Of a DNA stretch of 19,797 nt, positions 14,267 through 19,797 are shown in pieces. Location: the NCBI GenBank assembly GCA_964540765.1, contig CAZINW010000038.1, forward strand, positions 1-19,797, in the 5' to 3' direction. Numbering within the stretch: the stretch's first letter is position 1; each line of letters opens with the position of its first letter. This DNA comes from CAZJLN01 sp964540765 (GTDB taxonomy: Bacteria; Chloroflexota; Anaerolineae; Anaerolineales; Anaerolineaceae). The notes under the pieces are model-generated. The model made no database searches and was not told the origin of the DNA. It saw nothing but the letters and a program-made list of their open reading frames with translations. The position numbers were made by a program, and so were the translations under genes.

Positions 14267-14854
14267 ATGCTTAATTTTCATGAACTTCCACCAGACATAA
14301 GAGCGATCATTGCGAAATTGGAAGCGCTGCTTTTCGTCTCACCCGGGCTCACCACGTCAGCACAACTCTCAGCTTCCCTGGGCATCACTGAAGAAGAGCT
14401 CAGACAGTATTTAACCCTTTTAGGAGATCATTATAAAGAATCGCATGGTATTTGCATTCAAATGATCAATAACCAATATCAATTAACGACAGCGCCAGAA
14501 CATGCCGAGTTGATTGAAAACTTTCTGGGACTTGAAGTTACTTCAAGGCTATCCCAGGCGTCCCTGGAGGCACTGGCAATTATCGCTTATAAACAACCCA
14601 CCACCAGACCCGAAGTTGATTCCATTCGGGGTGTGAACAGTGATGGTGTCATTAAAGGTCTTCTCTCAAAAGGGCTGATAGAGGAATTAGGCAGGTCGGA
14701 AGCAGTTGGAAGACCCATTCTTTATGGAGTGACTGCTGATTTCCTGCAGCATTTTGGGTTGGCATCATTGGATGACCTTCCCAAAATTGATTTTGAAGAA
14801 TTGCTGAATAATCACAAGGAACCTGATGAAGGCAAAAGGATCCTAAAGGACTGA
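14267..14854 (+). CDS. scpB: Segregation and condensation protein B
   Basis: A 195-residue winged-helix protein that joins ScpA and Smc in the bacterial condensin complex for chromosome compaction and segregation. The N-terminal wing (LEALLFVSPG, 18-27) and the highly conserved SLEALAIIAYKQPTTRPEV (99-117), then RGVNSDGVIKGLLSKGLI and EAVGRPILYGVT, are diagnostic. The ATG at 14267 is preferred. The longer frame from a TTG at 14237 starts on or before the likely transcription start. Usually scpA precedes scpB; here the upstream gene is divergent, so scpA must be elsewhere. rluB follows after 3 nt, a common partnership. Confidence 0.92.
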   Translation: MLNFHELPPDIRAIIAKLEALLFVSPGLTTSAQLSASLGITEEELRQYLTLLGDHYKESHGICIQMINNQYQLTTAPEHAELIENFLGLEVTSRLSQASLEALAIIAYKQPTTRPEVDSIRGVNSDGVIKGLLSKGLIEELGRSEAVGRPILYGVTADFLQHFGLASLDDLPKIDFEELLNNHKEPDEGKRILKD

Positions 14855-14857
14855 TCC

Positions 14858-15601
14858 ATGGCTGTAGAACGAGTGCAAAAAATATTGGCAGCAGCAGGAT
14901 ATGGTTCACGTCGGAGTTGTGAGACAATCATTGAAGCTGAAAGGGTCAAGGTTAATGGCAGGATCATCCATCTGGGAGATAAGGCAGATCCAGAAAAAGA
15001 TGATATTCGCGTTGATGGAAAAGCAGTTCAGAAATTGGAACGAAAAATATACGTGGCTTTAAACAAACCGCGCGGTTATCTTTCTGATATCGATGACACC
15101 CATCCCCAACCCAGTGTTAATGATCTTGTAGACCTGCCTGAACACCTTTTCGCTGTGGGACGCCTGGATCTGGATAGCGAAGGTTTGATCCTAATGACTA
15201 ATGACGGAGAACTTGCGAACCGACTTTCCCATCCGCGTTATCAACATGATAAAGAATACGAGGTTTTTGTGATCAAAGAACCCGACTCTGAACAGCTTGA
15301 GATCTGGCGGCGCGGGGTGGTTCTTGAGGATGGCTATCGAACAATGCCTGCAACTGTGGAATTGATCTCAAAGGTTAATCATGGCGCATGGCTAAGAATA
15401 ACAATGCATGAGGGGAAGAAACGACAAATACGCAAGGTGGGTGCGCGTATCGGACTCCCAGTATCAAGAATACGTCGTGTACGCATAGGAACGCTGAACC
15501 TGGGGACTCTTAAGCCAGGCGAATGGCGTTATTTGACTGACAAGGAAGTGCGGCTTTTAAAAGAATACGCCGGCTTGATTGGCCGACGTAAATCTTCCTG
15601 A
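14858..15601 (+). CDS. rluB: RsuA/RluB-family pseudouridine synthase
   Basis: Converts specific uridines of rRNA to pseudouridine; RluB acts on 23S and RsuA on 16S. The 247 residues begin with an S4 RNA-binding domain (VQKILAAAGYGSRRSCETII, 6-25, to about 60). The catalytic domain follows, with LNKPRGYLSD (~68-77) and GRLDLDSEGLILMTNDGELA (101-120), where Asp104 is the catalytic aspartate. KKRQIRKV and SRIRRVRIGTL are further conserved segments. The placement after scpB favours RluB. The ATG at 14858 is 3 nt after the scpB stop, so they are very likely co-transcribed. The gene converges on the minus-strand gene ending at 15617, with only a weak hairpin between. Confidence 0.9.
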   Translation: MAVERVQKILAAAGYGSRRSCETIIEAERVKVNGRIIHLGDKADPEKDDIRVDGKAVQKLERKIYVALNKPRGYLSDIDDTHPQPSVNDLVDLPEHLFAVGRLDLDSEGLILMTNDGELANRLSHPRYQHDKEYEVFVIKEPDSEQLEIWRRGVVLEDGYRTMPATVELISKVNHGAWLRITMHEGKKRQIRKVGARIGLPVSRIRRVRIGTLNLGTLKPGEWRYLTDKEVRLLKEYAGLIGRRKSS

Positions 15602-15616
15602 AGGGTATTCAACCTT

Positions 15617-16321
15617 TTATTTTGCCTGTAAGGCGTTATTGATCGTCTCCAGTGCTTCAATTGAGAGTGGGTTAGTACATTGCCTGTCTTCATGACGAAT
15701 ATGCCTGCGGAATTTATCTGCTTTAACGATTGGCGTGGGCGCTGCTGCTGCGTCGCCGATCTCAGAGTTTTTCATCATGAGGACCAGGACAGGCTTCATG
15801 GGTGGCAATTCGTAGTCGGGTCCGAACTTGGTTTGAAGATGTTTTGTAAGGGCTTTGATGTATGTTTCAGCATCAACATCAGGTTTGCCCAAGCCTTCCT
15901 GTCCAAATATTTTCATCATAAAACCACCACCTTGTTGATGCCAGCGACCTTTTTCATAGGATATCTTGCCAGATGCAGTAATTGGTATTGGGATCCACAG
16001 GGCTGCTGGTCCGACCAGGAGCATGGGGATGGGTGAACTGTACACGTAAAAAGTATAATCACTGTTCAATTTCTCAAAATTTGCACTGATGATCTCATCC
16101 AAACGTGGCGTTCGCCCATACCGGTTGGTATAGAAGATACCAATTTGGGATAAGATAAAGCCGATGATGAGTGCCACATACGAGAGCATCATTTTATTGA
16201 GATCGTCTTTGGCAAAAGCAAACACAAGCCCGACAGCCAGCACTGCCAGGCTGGAGTAAGTCGTGATCTGACCGATCAATTTATTTCGTTTGAGGAGTTT
16301 TTCGTTTATTACCAGTTTCAT
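15617..16321 (-). CDS. Unknown two-TM protein with a NERD-like domain lacking nuclease residues
   Basis: A 234-residue protein not recognised as a named family. Two membrane helices (about 15-37 and 46-64) are followed by a cytoplasmic domain. Its order of elements resembles NERD (nuclease-related) domains: LDEIISANFEKL, MLLVGPAALWIPIPI, SGKISYEKGRW, and PVLVLMMKNSEI followed by TPIVKADKFRRHIR. In NERD nucleases the sheet before the G-x-I segment carries Asp and Glu-x-Lys. Here those places are Pro/Ile (IPIPIT), so activity is doubtful. The ATG at 16321 has AGGATG at good spacing; the longer frame would run into plsX. It follows plsX by 28 nt and is probably co-transcribed. The NERD similarity is inference. 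Confidence 0.7.
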   Translation of the reverse strand: MKLVINEKLLKRNKLIGQITTYSSLAVLAVGLVFAFAKDDLNKMMLSYVALIIGFILSQIGIFYTNRYGRTPRLDEIISANFEKLNSDYTFYVYSSPIPMLLVGPAALWIPIPITASGKISYEKGRWHQQGGGFMMKIFGQEGLGKPDVDAETYIKALTKHLQTKFGPDYELPPMKPVLVLMMKNSEIGDAAAAPTPIVKADKFRRHIRHEDRQCTNPLSIEALETINNALQAK

Positions 16322-16349
16322 TTTTTCATCCTGTCTATCAATAATTTTT

Positions 16350-17336
16350 CTAACCAATCATATCTTTACGGAGTGATTCGAGCAAGCCAGCTTCTACCGC
16401 TTCTTTGGCAACTGCAATTGAACTTACAACAGCTTTTGAGTCTGATCGACCATGTCCGACGAAAACCAATCCATCTATCCCAAGCAGAGGTGCTGCGCCT
16501 ATCTCGGCTGGATCCAGCATTTTCTTAAGAGAGTTAAATGCGGGTTTGGCCAGCAAAGCTCCAATTTTGGTGCGGAAGGATCTCATCAGGTTTTCTCGTA
16601 GTAACTCAACAATCATTTTGGCAACCGCTTCTGTTGATTTTAACAGGACATTGCCTGTAAAACCATCGGTGACGGCAACATCCACCTGTCCACTGAAAAG
16701 CTCCTTGCCTTCAATATTGCCGACGAAATTAGGCAATGATCCCTTCAAGATGGGGTAGGTCTCACGTACGAGGTCATTTCCTTTTCCCTCCTCCTCGCCA
16801 TTGGAAATCAATCCAACGCGTGGGTTTTCCCGTTTCAACATTATCCTGAAATAGATCGATCCCATTTGAGCAAATTGGAGAAGGAATTCCGGGCGGCATT
16901 CTGCATTAGCACCGATATCCAGGACAACACATTTACCATTCTTTACTGGGAACAAAGCACATAACGCCGGTCTGTTGACGCCAGGGATGTCGCCAATTGT
17001 TTTTCGTGCATAATACATCGCCATGCCTGTATTTCCCGCAGTAACAAATGCCTGTCCTTCGCCATTTTTTACCAACTCCATACCCACTCGCATGGAGTTT
17101 TGTTTTTTGGCACGGGCTTCCTCAATATGATCGCTCATGTCAAGGGCTTCAGGAGCATGGATGATCTTTATTTTGGATTTATCACCTTCCATCCCGATAA
17201 GGTGACTCTTAAGATCGGTTTCATTGCCGACCAAAAGGATGTTGACATTTAATTGATTTGATGCAATGACCGCCGCTTCGACTTCTGGTTTTGGGCGGGT
17301 GTCACTTCCCATGGCATCCAGTACAATCGTGATCAT
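16350..17336 (-). CDS. plsX: Phosphate acyltransferase PlsX
   Basis: Converts acyl-ACP and phosphate to acyl phosphate, the donor for PlsY in the first step of phospholipid synthesis; it is a peripheral membrane enzyme. The 328 residues match the family. ITIVLDAMGSD (2-12), VTAGNTGMAMYYAR (~98-111), VLDIGANAECRPEFLLQFA (~138-156), GLISNGEEEGKGND and VTDGFTGNVLLKSTEA are all characteristic. The ATG at 17336 has AGGAG at nine bases. The usual neighbours fabH, fabD and rpmF are absent. Instead a tRNA gene is divergent and an unknown two-TM protein follows. Confidence 0.95.
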   Translation of the reverse strand: MITIVLDAMGSDTRPKPEVEAAVIASNQLNVNILLVGNETDLKSHLIGMEGDKSKIKIIHAPEALDMSDHIEEARAKKQNSMRVGMELVKNGEGQAFVTAGNTGMAMYYARKTIGDIPGVNRPALCALFPVKNGKCVVLDIGANAECRPEFLLQFAQMGSIYFRIMLKRENPRVGLISNGEEEGKGNDLVRETYPILKGSLPNFVGNIEGKELFSGQVDVAVTDGFTGNVLLKSTEAVAKMIVELLRENLMRSFRTKIGALLAKPAFNSLKKMLDPAEIGAAPLLGIDGLVFVGHGRSDSKAVVSSIAVAKEAVEAGLLESLRKDMIG

Positions 17337-17367
17337 TTAATCTACTCCTATTTAAAAATCAATTTGC

Positions 17368-17395
17368 TTGACAAGATCTTCCAGACAGATATAAT
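17368..17395 (+). promoter_or_regulatory. Consensus sigma-70 promoter of tRNA-Leu
   Basis: Perfect TTGACA (17368-17373) and perfect TATAAT (17390-17395) with a 16-nt spacer, ending 10 bp before the tRNA. It is the best promoter in the window and fits strong stable-RNA expression. The -35 lies within CTTGACAAG, a near-palindrome in the region shared with the divergent plsX gene. Confidence 0.88.
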
Positions 17396-17405
17396 ACTTA
17401 TCTGC

Positions 17406-17487
17406 GCGCTGGTGCTGGAATTGGCAGACAGGCATGGTTGAGGGCCATGTGCCGCAAGGCGTGGGGGTTCAAGTCCCCCCCAGCGCA
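17406..17487 (+). tRNA. tRNA-Leu, anticodon GAG
   Basis: An 82-nt class II tRNA that decodes CUC and CUU. The acceptor stem is GCGCTGG (17406-17412) pairing with CCAGCGC (17480-17486), with A at 17487 as discriminator. The D-loop region reads GGAATTGGCAGA, typical of tRNA-Leu. The anticodon stem is CATGG/CCATG with loop TTGAGGG, so GAG lies at 17440-17442. The long variable arm (TGCC-GCAA-GGCG) and the T arm GGGGG-TTCAAGT-CCCCC complete it. CCA is not encoded and must be added. The gene stands alone between its own promoter and terminator. Confidence 0.95.
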
Positions 17488-17492
17488 TGGGA

Positions 17493-17524
17493 CAGGCAAG
17501 GATTGATCCTTGCCTGACTTTTTT
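17493..17524 (+). terminator. Rho-independent terminator of tRNA-Leu
   Basis: A near-perfect palindrome: 11 bases at 17493-17503 pair with 17506-17516, effectively a 9-bp stem with a 6-nt loop. ACTTTTTT follows. The T-run is on the plus side, so it serves the tRNA. The minus-strand M23 gene ends at 17523, inside the T-run, and its transcripts would also carry this hairpin but without a T-tract. Confidence 0.9.
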
Positions 17525-18935
17525 ATGGGAACACCTCGTCTAACCAGGTTTCAGGGTTGACAGCTACCCCGTTTACAATCATTTCAAAGTGCAAATGCGG
17601 AGCAGCTGAGCGCCCGGTACTTCCTATGGAAGCAATCAATTGACCAGGTTCGACAATATCACCTACAGATACTGAAAATTCGGATAAATGCCAATAACCG
17701 GTGAATACGCCCCAACCATGGTCAATAATTAAGGCGTTCCCCCGAACCGTAAGATCTTCTTCAGTCGCAACCACAACACCCCTGGCAGGCGCATAAACCT
17801 CAATGCCTGTGCAATAACCAAAGTCGATACCGGTATGATAATAAAGCAATGCCCCGTCATTGTAAGAACGCCGGTTACCATAATAACCGGTGATACAGGT
17901 GCGGTCGCTAACCGGTGGCTGAAAAATGGCATCCCAGTATCGAGTCGGGGTATATTTTGATATGTACCCTTCGAAAATGGCTTCTTCAGCAGCGATTAAA
18001 TTTGGATCAACAGAATCTGGAGGAACATAAATTTCCGGGTCATTGATGAAACCAGCTTCTTTCAACAGCACCCATTGTTCGAAACGATATGTTTCACCCG
18101 AGTCAGTCGTGATCTGCATCGTCAACGGGTAGGCGCCTGGCTCTGCCACAGCGCTCACGCCGTAGAGAGAGATATATTCGTTTGGATTTTCGGAGAAGAA
18201 ATGGAGTTGTTTGTCATTGATCTCAGCCTGTATCGAAACGGGGACGTCGGATTGGATCAAGAACTCAATGGTATCTCCTTGGACCAAAGGCAACGAATCA
18301 ATTTTGACGTTCGTTATATGTGGAATCGCCAGGCTAATTTCATCCGGGTTTTCAGATTCGAGGTAGATCAATTCATCTGGCAAAACCTGCCAGGTTGCTG
18401 CAAGCGAATTGAATTCTTTAACAACCCATGGATTGGTTTGATAAATGGCTGCCAGTTCAAGAATGGAAAGATCAGTGTTTGTATTCGTGATTGGACTGAG
18501 AGATTGACTCTCTTCCGCTACCGGGATGATCATTTTTATACCTGCAAAAGCTTCTGCAGGACTGGTATATTTATTTAATTTCACCAAAGTGTTTTCATCA
18601 AGTCGGTTTTGCCGGCTGAGGCTTGTGAGACTGGCACCAAAGGGAACAACTTGTGTTGTCAGTGTCCCGGAGACGCCTTCAAGCCCCGGAATTTTAATTT
18701 GATCACCAATCTTTAAAAAGTTAGGATCGATGATGCCATTGACAGCAATGATTTCATCTGGGGTCACATTAAAACGTACAGCGATAGAAGAAATCGTATC
18801 ATCTGATTGAACAATGTAAATTGGGAGATCATCCTGCTGTGCTGACACTGGAGCGACCCCCACCAGTGAGAATATTAAATTGAGGGTGATCAGCACAATG
18901 ATGATCTTAATAGATCTACTGCCAGTTTTATTCAA
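17523..18935 (-). CDS. Secreted LysM-containing M23 family metallopeptidase
   Basis: A 470-residue exported peptidoglycan hydrolase or cell-wall regulator. The signal peptide covers about 1-33 (basic start, IIIVLITLNLIFSLV, cleavage near VSAQ). A LysM domain is at ~39-83 (IYIVQSDDTISSIAVRFNV... LKIGDQIKIP). Weaker LysM-like segments lie at ~95-138 and ~150-205. A beta-rich middle region covers ~205-290. The C-terminal M23 domain has the zinc and catalytic residues His367 and Asp371 (HTGIDFG), His416 and His447/His449 (PHLHFEM), so it looks active. The only usable start is a TTG at 18935 with a weak AAGAG upstream. No clear promoter is visible. Confidence 0.9.
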   Translation of the reverse strand: MNKTGSRSIKIIIVLITLNLIFSLVGVAPVSAQQDDLPIYIVQSDDTISSIAVRFNVTPDEIIAVNGIIDPNFLKIGDQIKIPGLEGVSGTLTTQVVPFGASLTSLSRQNRLDENTLVKLNKYTSPAEAFAGIKMIIPVAEESQSLSPITNTNTDLSILELAAIYQTNPWVVKEFNSLAATWQVLPDELIYLESENPDEISLAIPHITNVKIDSLPLVQGDTIEFLIQSDVPVSIQAEINDKQLHFFSENPNEYISLYGVSAVAEPGAYPLTMQITTDSGETYRFEQWVLLKEAGFINDPEIYVPPDSVDPNLIAAEEAIFEGYISKYTPTRYWDAIFQPPVSDRTCITGYYGNRRSYNDGALLYYHTGIDFGYCTGIEVYAPARGVVVATEEDLTVRGNALIIDHGWGVFTGYWHLSEFSVSVGDIVEPGQLIASIGSTGRSAAPHLHFEMIVNGVAVNPETWLDEVFP

Positions 18936-19035
18936 GGGTTTACTCTTTACTTAAAGAATCATAACCAGTAAAATTTTTTAAATCATTCAAGCCCTTAGTT
19001 TACCATAGGGTTTAAAGAAAGGAAACGGTATCATC

Positions 19036-19794
19036 TTGAGGATCACAACATGGAATGTAAATGGGTATCGCGCCGTAAAGCGCAAGGAGGCCTTCCAGTG
19101 GCTGGAAGAGGTGGAACCTGATGTGCTGTGTTTGCAGGAAATAAAGGTCAAACCTGAACAGTTGGATGAAGATGAAAGAGGATTAACAGGTTATGACTCC
19201 ATTTGGAATCCAGCAGAACGACCGGGATATAGTGGCACGGTAGTCTTCCACAGGAAAGCGCCCATGGAAGTGGTTAAAGGACTGGGAATTGATGAATTTG
19301 ACCATGAAGGACGGGTGATCCGTATGCGATACCCTGATTTCCTGCTCTATAACATCTATTTTCCCAATGGGGGTGAGGAAAACCAGAGAGTGCCTTATAA
19401 ACTGGCATTCTATGAAGCTCTGTTGGAGATCTGTAATAAGCTTCATCAAAATAATGAGAAGATCATCATTACAGGTGATTTCAATACTGCACACAATGAA
19501 ATTGACCTGGCAAACCCAAAAGCCAATGAGAAGAACACCGGTTTCCTGCCTGAGGAGCGCATCTGGATTGACAAATTCTTGGAAAATGGCTTTGTGGATA
19601 TGTTCCGCAAGCTTTATCCTAACGAGGTCAGGTATACCTGGTGGACTTACAGGATGAATGCCCGCTCCCGTAATATTGGCTGGCGCCTTGATTATTACCT
19701 GGTCAGTGAGGCTTTGGTGCCGATGATTAAAGATGTGATCATTCATGATGAAATCATGGGGTCAGATCATTGTCCTGTGTCGTTAATAGTCTGA
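19036..19794 (+). CDS. xth: Exodeoxyribonuclease III / AP endonuclease
   Basis: Cuts DNA 5' to abasic sites and degrades 3' ends in base-excision repair. The 252 residues are complete and show MRITTWNVNGYRA (metal Asn7), LCLQEIKV (Glu35), YNIYFPNGG (Tyr108 region), ITGDFNTAH (Asp148, Asn150), GWRLDYYLVS (Asp219) and GSDHCPV (Asp244, His245), which form the active site. The TTG at 19036 is the start, because it gives the exact family N-terminus. The ribosome site (AAAGGAAA) is somewhat distant. It is divergent from the M23 gene over a 100-bp gap in which I see no convincing promoter. Confidence 0.93.
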   Translation: MRITTWNVNGYRAVKRKEAFQWLEEVEPDVLCLQEIKVKPEQLDEDERGLTGYDSIWNPAERPGYSGTVVFHRKAPMEVVKGLGIDEFDHEGRVIRMRYPDFLLYNIYFPNGGEENQRVPYKLAFYEALLEICNKLHQNNEKIIITGDFNTAHNEIDLANPKANEKNTGFLPEERIWIDKFLENGFVDMFRKLYPNEVRYTWWTYRMNARSRNIGWRLDYYLVSEALVPMIKDVIIHDEIMGSDHCPVSLIV

Positions 19795-19797
19795 AAG

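Noticed and set aside
15601..15630. Bidirectional terminator between rluB and the convergent gene
   Set aside because: Only a 4-5 bp stem (AAGG/CCTT) can form and the T-run is interrupted; too weak to list.
15680..16036. 118-codon open frame on the plus strand
   Set aside because: Inside the unknown two-TM gene on the opposite strand, with no start signal.
18075..18578. 167-codon open frame on the plus strand
   Set aside because: Antisense to the M23 peptidase gene; the composition is that of a shadow frame and nothing recognisable is encoded.
19183..19746. 187-codon open frame on the minus strand
   Set aside because: It lies wholly inside xth, whose motifs are complete on the other strand. 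No ribosome site and no recognisable domain.

Overview
The window is a gene-dense stretch of a bacterial chromosome made mostly of housekeeping genes. I infer an anaerobic member of the Chloroflexota (Anaerolineae-like). The grounds are moderate GC, a gliding-type (Gld) ABC exporter cassette with a DUF4340 partner, a 6-phosphofructokinase with pyrophosphate-type residues, a URO-D family protein that is not HemE, and an RsmD whose DPPY motif reads APPQY. No single feature proves this placement. There is no prophage, CRISPR array or complete insertion sequence.

Layout. Positions 1-98 hold a possible leftward promoter and the first codons of a gene that leaves the window. Positions 237-3796 are a minus-strand block. 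It starts with the primary sigma factor (rpoD), which has its own terminator. Then come an acidic, low-complexity TPR protein, ndk, a frameshifted DUF2007 gene and an intact DUF2007 gene. Positions 3935-7791 are a minus-strand operon: ABC ATPase, ABC-2 permease, GldG-like protein, DUF4340 protein. Its last three junctions are nearly or fully overlapping, and a good promoter precedes it. Divergently, 8075-11106 carries a GT87-like membrane glycosyltransferase, the PPi-type phosphofructokinase, a terminator and a Nudix hydrolase.

The Nudix gene overlaps tail to tail with rsmD, the last gene of a minus-strand group (14106 down to 11093): UDP-glucuronate decarboxylase-like epimerase, GtrA-like flippase, URO-D family protein, rsmD. 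Divergent from that group are scpB and an RsuA/RluB pseudouridine synthase (14267-15601). They converge on a two-gene minus unit, plsX followed by an unknown two-TM protein that looks like a NERD-type fold without its nuclease residues (15617-17336). Next is a stand-alone tRNA-Leu(GAG) with a consensus promoter and its own terminator, then a minus-strand LysM/M23 peptidase and a plus-strand exonuclease III (19036-19794).

The genes cover transcription initiation (rpoD), nucleotide balance and repair (ndk, Nudix, xth), envelope and polysaccharide biogenesis (GT87, UXS-like, GtrA, M23, plsX), ribosome maturation (rsmD, rluB), chromosome segregation (scpB) and export or envelope remodelling (Gld-like ABC).

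The most notable observations are these: a frameshifted tandem DUF2007 copy that no single reading frame covers; the altered RsmD motif; the pyrophosphate-type phosphofructokinase; repeated P-x-W-L motifs in the protein after rpoD; the NERD-like protein lacking catalytic residues; and several genes whose real start (often TTG) lies inside the longest reading frame. I did not find a clearly new multi-gene system.
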